In this document: in pieces, positions 1 through 6,204 of the stretch
Position numbering within the stretch: the stretch's first letter is position 1
How the letters are laid out: every line of letters starts with the position of its first letter
Source of the DNA: Fusobacteriota bacterium
GTDB lineage: Bacteria; Bacillota; TC1
Direction of reading: 5' to 3'
Assembly (NCBI GenBank): GCA_022615965.1
Contig: JAKEGG010000013.1
Coordinates: forward strand, 1-42,887
DNA length: 42,887 nt
Made by a program: the position numbers and the translations under genes
The notes under the pieces: model-generated
What the model saw: the letters and a program-made list of their open reading frames with translations, nothing else
What the model was told of the DNA's origin: nothing
Databases searched by the model: none

Positions 1-29
1 AAAAAAGTATAGAAAAAAAGAGAATAGAG

Positions 30-68
30 AAAAAAGAAAGGAAGATAAAATATCTTCCTTTCTTTTTT
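30..68 (+). terminator. Rho-independent terminator of an upstream gene
   Basis: A perfect 18-bp inverted repeat (30-47 pairing with 51-68) closes a 3-nt AAA loop. Its core GGAAGATA pairs with TATCTTCC and it ends in a run of six T. It is A-rich on one side and T-rich on the other, so it could work in both directions. It probably ends a gene lying left of the window and insulates the mod promoter that starts 11 bp later. Confidence 0.8.
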
Positions 69-79
69 ACCTATATTTC

Positions 80-108
80 TTGACAAAAGTTAGAATTATT
101 AATATAAT
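80..108 (+). promoter_or_regulatory. Sigma-A promoter, left copy (TTGACA-17-TATAAT)
   Basis: A consensus -35 TTGACA (80-85) and consensus -10 TATAAT (103-108) are separated by exactly 17 bp. A transcript from here would cross the second promoter copy and carry a short decoy reading frame (170-247) before modB. Confidence 0.85.
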
Positions 109-169
109 ACAGCGAGAAACATAACAAAACATAATAAAAGACAATATAAACAAACAAAATGAGAGGTAA

Positions 170-247
170 ATGGTGGAATCTGTTCTTTTTTACCTAGATT
201 TCTTGATAAAAGTTAGAATTATTAATATAATACAGCGAGAAACATAA
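170..247 (+). other. Decoy leader reading frame made by the duplication
   Basis: The left repeat copy keeps the GAGAGG ribosome site and an ATG at 170. Its frame begins MVESV like modB (MMESV) and then runs through the second promoter to a TAA at 245-247, giving 25 codons. It is probably a by-product of the duplication. If transcribed from the left promoter it would be translated as a leader peptide ending 45 nt before the modB start. There is no sign of selection on the peptide itself. Confidence 0.35.
203..231 (+). promoter_or_regulatory. Sigma-A promoter, right copy (TTGATA-17-TATAAT)
   Basis: This is the second copy of the mod promoter. The -35 is TTGATA (203-208), one base off consensus and off the left copy, with a 17-bp spacer and TATAAT at 226-231. 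It should drive modB-modC-modA directly with a leader of about 55 nt. Confidence 0.85.
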
Positions 248-292
248 CAAAACATAATAAAAGACAATATAAACAAACAAAATGAGAGGTAA

Positions 293-955
293 ATGATGGA
301 ATCTGTTTTAAGTCCGGTAATGATCAGTATAAAAATAGCTCTGTTGGCGACAGTATTTTCCTTTATTATTGGTACCGTTTTAGCTTATCTTTTAAGTAGA
401 AAAACCAATATATTTACTACAATAATAGAAACGATAATACTATTACCAATGATCATGCCCCCTACTATAACAGGATATATTTTACTGTTAGCTTTAAGTC
501 AAGATAGTATCATAACTCAGATAACAGGAGGAAACTCCCTGATATTTACCTGGTGGGCAGGAGTTATTGCTAGTACTCTGGTAGCTATTCCCCTGATGTA
601 TCAAAATGCTAAAGGAGGTTTCCTGAGCGTTAGTGGAAGATATGAGGATATTGGGAAAACCTTGGGTCTGACCAGAGGCAGGATAATTTTCAATATAGAT
701 CTACCCTTGATTTTTCCAGCCTTGATGAGTGGGGTGATTTTAGCCTTTGCCAGAGCCTTAGGAGAATTTGGCGCTACCTTGATGGTAGCAGGAAGTATTC
801 CTGGTAAAACCAGAACTATTGCTTCAGCAATTTTCTTTGCTGTAGAAAGCGGAGATCTAAAAACTGCTAATATTTTGTTAGTGATAATGGTAATAATTAG
901 TTTCTCTCTGATTTTTATTCTAAACTATATTCTAAAGAGAAAGAAAATAAAATAG
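293..955 (+). CDS. modB: Molybdate ABC transporter permease ModB
   Basis: This is the membrane channel subunit of a molybdate/tungstate ABC importer. The 220-residue protein has about five hydrophobic segments (roughly 8-34, 43-68, 85-105, 138-165, 192-213). The cytoplasmic EAA-type loop, which docks on the ATPase, is at about 117-145 (EDIGKTLGLTRG then DLPLIFPAL), followed by ARALGEFGATLMVAG, a stretch typical of ModB. Length is normal for the family. Two ATGs lie in tandem at 293 and 296; the GAGAGG ribosome site is 3 nt from the first and 6 nt from the second, so 296 is equally possible. It heads a modB-modC-modA operon behind a duplicated promoter. The modB-first order differs from the usual modA-modB-modC. 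Confidence 0.93.
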   Translation: MMESVLSPVMISIKIALLATVFSFIIGTVLAYLLSRKTNIFTTIIETIILLPMIMPPTITGYILLLALSQDSIITQITGGNSLIFTWWAGVIASTLVAIPLMYQNAKGGFLSVSGRYEDIGKTLGLTRGRIIFNIDLPLIFPALMSGVILAFARALGEFGATLMVAGSIPGKTRTIASAIFFAVESGDLKTANILLVIMVIISFSLIFILNYILKRKKIK

Positions 956-964
956 GTATCAGAC

Positions 965-1936
965 ATGTTGGATATAAATATTAAAAAGAAATTTAATAAT
1001 AGAGAATATCATTACCAGATCAAAACTAAGGCTAAAACCCTGGCTATCATGGGAGAAAGCGGTAGTGGCAAAACTACTTTGCTAAGGCTTTTAAGTGGAC
1101 TAATGAAGCCTGATGGTGGCTATATTTGCTATGATAACAGATTCATCTATAAATTTGGAGAAGTAAACCTCAAAACCAAAGATCGTAAGGTGGGCTATGT
1201 TTTTCAAAGTGAAAATCTTTTTCCTCATTTAACTGTTGAACAAAACCTTAAGCTAGGCTTAAAAAAAGAATCATATGGAGCAATTGTTAAATGGCTTAGC
1301 AGACTAGGATTGGTTGATAAAAAAATTAGTAAACCTGATGAACTGTCTGGAGGAGAAAAACAACGAATCGCTATCATCAGATCCTTGCTGCACAATCCAG
1401 ATTTTCTGTTTCTTGATGAAGCCTTCAATAGCCTTGATGTTGATAATAAGAGGCTTATGTATAAAGAAATCAAAGAAATATTAAAGGCTTATTCTGGCTA
1501 TACGATGCTGATTACACACGATACCAAAGAGGCTTTGAAGTTAGCTGACGAAATTTATGTGCTTAAGGAAGGTAACCTTAAAAGGGTCTATAACAATTTG
1601 ATCGAAGTGCAGATCACCGCGATAGAAAAAAGTGTCTTCGGCAATACCTTATGTGTTGGCAATGGCAAACTATCCTTTAAGGCCATGACGCTGAAGGATG
1701 AGTTCCAGATTGGAAATCAGGTGAAGGTAGAAATAAAAGCACAGGATATCAAGCTACAAGGAATTGGATCACTGGAAGGCTATAATGTCTTGTCAGTTAT
1801 AGTCATGGAGCAATTAGAAGATAGCTATTATCTTGTCGAGGCTTTGGGACATGAGTTTTTTGTCCAAGGCACAAAGCTAACTATAGGCCAAGAGCTTAAA
1901 GTATGGTTTAGCTATAAATCAGTTAATATTGTATAA
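965..1936 (+). CDS. modC: Molybdate ABC transporter ATP-binding protein ModC
   Basis: This is the ATPase that powers molybdate import. Visible motifs are Walker A GESGSGKT (30-37), Q-loop Gln81, signature LSGGE (127-131), Walker B FLFLDE (146-151) and H-loop His185. Residues from about 205 to the end form a C-terminal extension of about 120 residues, as expected for ModC/CysA-type ATPases with an oxyanion-sensing Mop/TOBE domain. At 323 residues the length is a little under the usual ModC. It starts 9 bp after modB with only a weak ribosome site (AGG), so its translation is probably coupled to modB. Confidence 0.93.
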   Translation: MLDINIKKKFNNREYHYQIKTKAKTLAIMGESGSGKTTLLRLLSGLMKPDGGYICYDNRFIYKFGEVNLKTKDRKVGYVFQSENLFPHLTVEQNLKLGLKKESYGAIVKWLSRLGLVDKKISKPDELSGGEKQRIAIIRSLLHNPDFLFLDEAFNSLDVDNKRLMYKEIKEILKAYSGYTMLITHDTKEALKLADEIYVLKEGNLKRVYNNLIEVQITAIEKSVFGNTLCVGNGKLSFKAMTLKDEFQIGNQVKVEIKAQDIKLQGIGSLEGYNVLSVIVMEQLEDSYYLVEALGHEFFVQGTKLTIGQELKVWFSYKSVNIV

Positions 1937-1959
1937 ATATATTGTTAAAGGAGGAAAAA

Positions 1960-2727
1960 ATGAAAAAAATTCTATTAATAGTATCCGCTTTATTTATGCT
2001 TATAGTTGGGTCTGGTTGTGAAAATAGCGAAAAGGAGACTCAAAAAACTGGCGTAACTATTTTAGTAGGTGCAGCTGCTAGCTTAACAGATGTTCTAAAT
2101 GAACTAGAACCAGTATTTGAAAAGGAAACAGGTATTGATTTGGATCTCCAATATGGATCTTCAGGCACATTGAAAGAGCAAATCAAAAATGGAGCTCCTA
2201 TCGATGTTTTTTTCTCTGCGTCTAAAAAAGATGTGGATGAGCTTGTTGCTGCTGGTTTACTTGCTGATGACCAGATATTATTGAAAAACCAACTTGTTTT
2301 GGTAAAAAGTAAAAGCAGCAAGGTCAAAAGTCTTGATGATCTAAGTAGTGTCCAATATATTGCTGTCGGTGACCCTGCCAGTGTGCCTGTAGGTAAATAT
2401 ACTCAAGAAGCCTTAAAGAATTTAGGTATGCTTGAGACTTTAGAGGGGAAATTTACTTACGGCAAGGATGTGACTCAGGTTTTAAGCTGGGTTGGATTAG
2501 GTAATGCAGAAGCTGGCTTCGTTTATTATTCTGATTATGTTAGAAGTGAAGGTAAGGTTGATCTGGTTGAAAAAATCGATGCCTCAAAACATTCAAAAAT
2601 AGTCTATCCTATTGGTGTGGTTAAAAACAGCCGGAAGCAGGAAGAAGCCAAGAAGTTCATAGAGTTTTTAAAAAGTGATAAAGCTAAAGCAGCATTTGAA
2701 AAATGGGGATTTAGCCTGGCTCAGTAG
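1960..2727 (+). CDS. modA: Molybdate-binding lipoprotein ModA
   Basis: This is the extracellular substrate-binding protein of the importer. The start is the ATG at 1960, 6 nt after a strong AAAGGAGG; the frame is open upstream to a TTG at 1942 but that would place the ribosome site inside the gene. The 255-residue product begins with a lipoprotein signal peptide (MKKILLI...) and lipobox VGSGC, with the lipidated Cys at residue 20. The mature part carries the ModA pattern: AAASLTDVLNEL near the start, YGSSGTLKEQI, and GAPIDVFFSAS. It ends the mod operon; 150 bp without an obvious strong terminator separate it from the next gene. Confidence 0.93.
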   Translation: MKKILLIVSALFMLIVGSGCENSEKETQKTGVTILVGAAASLTDVLNELEPVFEKETGIDLDLQYGSSGTLKEQIKNGAPIDVFFSASKKDVDELVAAGLLADDQILLKNQLVLVKSKSSKVKSLDDLSSVQYIAVGDPASVPVGKYTQEALKNLGMLETLEGKFTYGKDVTQVLSWVGLGNAEAGFVYYSDYVRSEGKVDLVEKIDASKHSKIVYPIGVVKNSRKQEEAKKFIEFLKSDKAKAAFEKWGFSLAQ

Positions 2728-2812
2728 GACTCTATGTTTATATAAAATTATCATATATTGATCTATCTTTAGTAAAGAATCCTTATGTAAAGCTGAAATC
2801 CTGGAATATTTA

Positions 2813-2841
2813 TTGACTAGGCTATCAATTAGTAATAGCAT
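2813..2841 (+). promoter_or_regulatory. Possible promoter for yedF
   Basis: TTGACT (2813-2818), a 17-bp spacer and TAGCAT (2836-2841) lie 41 bp before the yedF start. The -10 box is two bases from consensus, so this is a moderate match. Confidence 0.5.
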
Positions 2842-2882
2842 TATTAAGAGAATAAATGTAGATATAGGAAATGGAGACGATT

Positions 2883-3461
2883 ATGAAAAAGATAGATGCC
2901 AGAGGACTTGAATGTCCAAAACCAGTGATTCTTATAAAAAAAGCCCTAGAGGAAGCAGATGAGGCTAGCATAGTTGTAGATAACCAGGTAGCCAGAGATA
3001 ATGTAAAGAGGTTTGGGGAGAATAACAGCTGTCAGGTCGTGATCATTGAAAATTATGAAGGTATAGAACTACAGCTTAGGAAAAATATTGCTGATATAGA
3101 TGTAAATAATACTCAGATAATAGAGGATGTGGCTGTCCTGATCAAATCAAATGAGTTTGGCCAAGGAGATCCTAAGCTAGGAGCCATATTGATGAAAAGC
3201 TTTTTGGTCAGTCTCCTGGAAAGCAATAAAAAAATCAAAAACTTGATATTTATGAATAAAGGGGTTTATCTGACTACTGACAATTTGGAAGCAATTGAAA
3301 TATTAAAGGAAATTGAGAAAAAAGGTACCAGTATTTTTAGCTGTGGTACCTGTCTTGATTTCTATGAGCTGAAGGCTGAATTAAAAGTAGGTCAGATCAC
3401 CAACATGTACAGTGCAGTTGACGCTTTAGTAGAAAATGGGGTAAAGGTTATAAGCATCTAG
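2883..3461 (+). CDS. yedF: Selenium-metabolism-associated protein YedF
   Basis: The protein has two parts: an N-terminal TusA/SirA-like domain with the CPKP motif (residues 11-14, in DARGLECPKPVI), and a C-terminal DsrE-like domain with a CGTC cysteine pair near SIFSCGTCLDFYEL. This two-domain arrangement is that of YedF, a protein that occurs in genomes with selenium-donor (SelD) functions and is linked with selenium-dependent molybdenum hydroxylases; its exact reaction is not known. The start at 2883 follows GGAG by 6 nt; an upstream ATG at 2871 is in frame but poorly spaced. Length (192 residues) is normal. Its place just after a molybdate importer fits a Se/Mo enzyme context. Confidence 0.85.
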   Translation: MKKIDARGLECPKPVILIKKALEEADEASIVVDNQVARDNVKRFGENNSCQVVIIENYEGIELQLRKNIADIDVNNTQIIEDVAVLIKSNEFGQGDPKLGAILMKSFLVSLLESNKKIKNLIFMNKGVYLTTDNLEAIEILKEIEKKGTSIFSCGTCLDFYELKAELKVGQITNMYSAVDALVENGVKVISI

Positions 3462-3490
3462 ACTCATAATATTCCTTTAGTGGTCTTCTG

Positions 3491-3500
3491 ATGGTATAAT
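3491..3500 (+). promoter_or_regulatory. Extended -10 promoter element (ATGGTATAAT)
   Basis: TGG plus TATAAT makes an extended -10 with no clear -35 box, 38 bp before the ferritin-like gene. The same 10-mer, or its TAAAAT variant, recurs at 8048, 20411 and (minus strand) 27318. Confidence 0.7.
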
Positions 3501-3538
3501 TAACAAGTAAACACTTATGAGATGATAGGAGAAAAAAT

Positions 3539-4024
3539 ATGAATAATCTGGAATTTGCCATAGCCATGGAAAAAGAAGGGGAAAGATACTATCTGGCTCA
3601 GGCGGAGTCGAATAAGGATAATTCCTTAAATAAGGTTTGTCTGTTAATGGCCGAAGATGAAAGAAAACATGCTAAGATACTGGCAGATCTTTTAAAAGGT
3701 AAAAGAGAGAAGCTGGAGGATCGTGATTTCTTTATGGATCTTAAATCGGTGTTCGATAATCTGGAGGAAACAAAGGATGGTGCTGTTGATGCAAAGAGCC
3801 AGCTGGAGTTCTATAAAGATGCCCAAGAGAAGGAAAAGGAAAGCATTGAGCTATATTTAAAGCTAAGAGATGCTTCTTGTCTAAAAGAGGATGTGGAAAT
3901 CTATGATTTTCTGATTGCCCAGGAAAAGGAGCACTATGAAGTTTTAGGTGAGTTGATCAAGCTGCTTACTCATGGTGAGGAGTGGGTGGAAAGTCCTGAA
4001 TTTGGCTTAAGAGAAGATTATTAA
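3539..4024 (+). CDS. Rubrerythrin/ferritin-like diiron protein
   Basis: A 161-residue all-helical protein with the two-helix-pair iron-binding layout of the ferritin-like superfamily. The first pair has EKEGERYY near residue 11 and EDERKHAKIL near 39; the second has EKEKESIELY near 97 and QEKEHYEVL near 127. It lacks the C-terminal rubredoxin Cys4 domain of classical rubrerythrins, so an electron partner would be separate. Such proteins in anaerobes usually handle peroxide or store iron; which applies here cannot be told. AGGAG lies about 7 nt before the ATG. It is a single-gene unit between an extended -10 promoter and a terminator. Confidence 0.8.
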   Translation: MNNLEFAIAMEKEGERYYLAQAESNKDNSLNKVCLLMAEDERKHAKILADLLKGKREKLEDRDFFMDLKSVFDNLEETKDGAVDAKSQLEFYKDAQEKEKESIELYLKLRDASCLKEDVEIYDFLIAQEKEHYEVLGELIKLLTHGEEWVESPEFGLREDY

Positions 4025-4067
4025 ATCATAATATATTAACAAATTAATAACTAAGATAAATAATTGG

Positions 4068-4099
4068 AAGGCTGAACAATTGATCGTTCAGCCTTTTTT
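4068..4099 (+). terminator. Terminator after the ferritin-like gene
   Basis: A 10-bp stem (AAGGCTGAAC at 4068-4077 pairing with GTTCAGCCTT at 4086-4095) with an 8-nt loop and a T-run. It lies between converging genes, 13 bp from the end of the minus-strand gene. Confidence 0.85.
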
Positions 4100-4112
4100 C
4101 TATTTTATTATT

Positions 4113-5741
4113 CTATCTATCCTTTTCACCTAGCTTGACTACTATATAGCTTTCGGTCTCTAAGATATAGCCTTCCTTAGGAAATGCTGGAAGAATATCA
4201 ATATATTTATAGGCTTCCTTATGAAGCTTCCAATTATCAGGCTTAAAATTAAAGCCTAAGGCTTTAAAATAGTTATATTCCTCACTAGGTCTTTCAGAAG
4301 TAAAATAGAGACCTGAACCATAGGATAAAACACTTTTCACGCTAGTTTGGGTATAGCTGTAAAGATATGGACTATCACCAGGAAAATCAGTGAAGAAATT
4401 CTTAAACAGGCGACCGATCAAAGAATCCCTCCGTACAGATATGCCTTCATATAGACTGTCAGACAAACGGTAATGACCAATAAAGACTACAGGCTTAGTG
4501 GTATCATACTGTCCCTCTAAGGTAAAACCGATTTCTCTGGCCACTGCTACCTCCTCGTCATGTCTGGCCTTTTCCAGATAAAACCACTCGTTGATATTAT
4601 TGACCTGTGCAAAAAGGAGGATGAACAGGAAGATAGATGTAGCTGTAAAGAGGATTTTCCTTTTATCCTGATATCTGAAAACCTCCTGATATGTCAACAT
4701 AAAAATAAAGGCTACAAAGAGGGCCAGGACATTATAGGTTCTAAGCTTAGCTATCTTGCCAGCTATAATAGAAAGTGAATGAATATTGATTATCAACAAG
4801 GTCATCAGGATGAAAATTGTTGGATTTTTATACTTGATCGTATATCTTACTAATAAAATCAAGGCTAAGATCACAGCAATAGCAACCATAGCTATTGGTA
4901 AAAACACCAAGGTATTCAAGGCGAATTGATAGAATAAGCCTCTGATCAAGGTAATCAGAGCCTGACCAGGTCCTTTAAGCCATAGTATAGTATTGTCAGC
5001 ATGATTGTTTGGCAAAGTCATTGTAAATCTGATTACCAGGTTAATGATCACATCTAAAATAATACCAATAATCAAAGGAAAGGTGTATTTAAATAATTTA
5101 AACATATTGGATTTAAGTCCTTTTTCTCCTTCTAAATCAAAGAGAAATTCCAGTATTAAGATTGCCAATACGCCAAAGATATAAACTGAAGCAAAGGATT
5201 CATAAAGAGGCAGAACAAAAGCCAGAAGGATCCCGGCTAATAACAGAGGTTTGAGCTTTCGAAATTCTACAAAGTGTCTGGCAATCATCAGTATGATCGG
5301 CATGATCATATAGCTGAAGCTGACATTTAAAATATCTCCATCAAAGACAAATATTTCTGTGATCAAAGGATAGGAAATAAAAAAAGTAGCAAAGATCACT
5401 AAGGATATTTTTGAAAGGCTATTTTTGCTGACCTTCATAAATAAAGAAGCAAAAAGATAGCAGCTGAGTATCATAAGAATAACAGCTATGATATTAACTG
5501 TTGGTGAGCTTAAATTGGTTATTCCCAGTATTTTTGGTAGAATAAGCTGGCTGAAGCGTCCCTGGGCCAGGATGCCACCTTGGTTATAGTAAAAATCCAG
5601 GGCCGTGTCATCTCTGGAGACGGTTTGATTGGCTATTCGGTAGGCATAGGATAATACAGCGATGGTAATAAGTGGGATGGTGAATTTTTTTGATTTAACT
5701 AATTTGATGAAATTTAGCAGGTACTCTCTCAGTTCCTTCAT
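4113..5741 (-). CDS. GtrII-like multi-spanning glucosyltransferase
   Basis: A 542-residue membrane protein with about ten hydrophobic segments over residues 18-385 and a soluble C-terminal part of about 150 residues. Near the N-terminus is a conserved-looking SRDD (residues 42-45) followed by GGILAQGRFSQLIL. An acidic pair after the first membrane segment followed by a GR-rich stretch is typical of GtrII-type glucosyltransferases, which move sugars from a lipid carrier onto surface glycans. Family assignment is by pattern only; another GT-C-fold enzyme is possible. The start at 5741 has AAGGAG about 9 nt upstream. It is monocistronic, transcribed against its neighbours, and shares the 5742-5860 interval with a divergent small gene. 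Confidence 0.6.
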   Translation of the reverse strand: MKELREYLLNFIKLVKSKKFTIPLITIAVLSYAYRIANQTVSRDDTALDFYYNQGGILAQGRFSQLILPKILGITNLSSPTVNIIAVILMILSCYLFASLFMKVSKNSLSKISLVIFATFFISYPLITEIFVFDGDILNVSFSYMIMPIILMIARHFVEFRKLKPLLLAGILLAFVLPLYESFASVYIFGVLAILILEFLFDLEGEKGLKSNMFKLFKYTFPLIIGIILDVIINLVIRFTMTLPNNHADNTILWLKGPGQALITLIRGLFYQFALNTLVFLPIAMVAIAVILALILLVRYTIKYKNPTIFILMTLLIINIHSLSIIAGKIAKLRTYNVLALFVAFIFMLTYQEVFRYQDKRKILFTATSIFLFILLFAQVNNINEWFYLEKARHDEEVAVAREIGFTLEGQYDTTKPVVFIGHYRLSDSLYEGISVRRDSLIGRLFKNFFTDFPGDSPYLYSYTQTSVKSVLSYGSGLYFTSERPSEEYNYFKALGFNFKPDNWKLHKEAYKYIDILPAFPKEGYILETESYIVVKLGEKDR

Positions 5742-5772
5742 ATATTTTGCTCCTTAAAGTTTTTATTCTTCT

Positions 5773-5801
5773 ATTATATATACTTAAGTCCTGGTTGACT
5801 A
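5773..5801 (-). promoter_or_regulatory. Promoter for the GtrII-like gene
   Basis: On the minus strand TAGTCA (5801-5796), a 17-bp spacer and TATAAT (5778-5773) lie about 32 bp before the start codon. The -35 matches consensus at four of six positions. Confidence 0.6.
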
Positions 5802-5864
5802 GACATAAATTTTCTGGTGGGATAAAATAGTAGATAAGAAAAAATGATTTTAAGGGTGGTTGTT

Positions 5865-6137
5865 ATGAAGGACAAGCATAAGGAAAAAGAAAAAAAGGAA
5901 AAATGTAAGGGTACAAGTAAAGTTAAGAAGATAGATCAAGAGCATGCTATGGTTGCCAGCCACCCTGAGGGCCCAATGGTTGAAAGCAAGCTATGTAAGA
6001 TCATTAAAAATGGAGAGCATAAAAACAACTTAGAGGAATATAAGGGGCTGATAGACAAAGGGGAATATGTTTGTGGCAAATGTGGCAGGGTAGCTAACAG
6101 TAAAAAGAATCTTTGTAATGGTTTAAGCTTAAAGTAG
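5865..6137 (+). CDS. Small Lys-rich protein with C-terminal zinc-ribbon-like cysteines
   Basis: A 90-residue protein of unknown function. The N-terminal 25 residues are strongly basic (MKDKHKEKEKKEKCKG). The C-terminus holds CGKCG (residues 70-74) and a further Cys at 84, with another at 44, which looks like a partial zinc ribbon or knuckle. I chose the ATG at 5865 because AAGGGTGG lies 6-7 nt before it; an in-frame ATG at 5844 has no ribosome site. No signal peptide is present. It lies alone upstream of the sigma-factor gene, 67 bp away and with a separate promoter between, so co-regulation is not evident. Confidence 0.6.
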   Translation: MKDKHKEKEKKEKCKGTSKVKKIDQEHAMVASHPEGPMVESKLCKIIKNGEHKNNLEEYKGLIDKGEYVCGKCGRVANSKKNLCNGLSLK

Positions 6138-6139
6138 TC

Positions 6140-6168
6140 TTGTTAATATTTATGTAATATTATATAAT
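6140..6168 (+). promoter_or_regulatory. Promoter for the membrane-fused sigma factor
   Basis: TTGTTA (6140-6145), a 17-bp spacer and a perfect TATAAT (6163-6168), 37 bp before the start codon. This is a housekeeping-type promoter; no ECF-type box is obvious, so autoregulation is not supported by the upstream sequence. Confidence 0.75.
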
Positions 6169-6204
6169 ATAGTTTAATGTTAGTTTTAGAAAGTAAAGGT
6201 AATT

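Larger units (their letters stand above)
61..306 (+). repeat. 123-bp tandem duplication of the modB promoter and start region
   Basis: Bases 61-183 and 184-306 are two head-to-tail copies with period 123. By eye they differ at only three sites: A75/G198, C84/T207 in the -35 box, and G173/A296 in the second codon. Each unit carries a T-run, a -35 box, a TATAAT -10 box, a GAGAGG ribosome site, an ATG and the first codons of modB. The right copy leads into the real modB gene; the left copy has the same start codon but runs into the second promoter. The near-identity suggests a recent duplication. Confidence 0.97.

Noticed and set aside
5795-5828. Promoter TTGACT...TAAAAT for the small zinc-ribbon gene
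   Set aside because: The spacer is 22 bp, too long for a sigma-A promoter.
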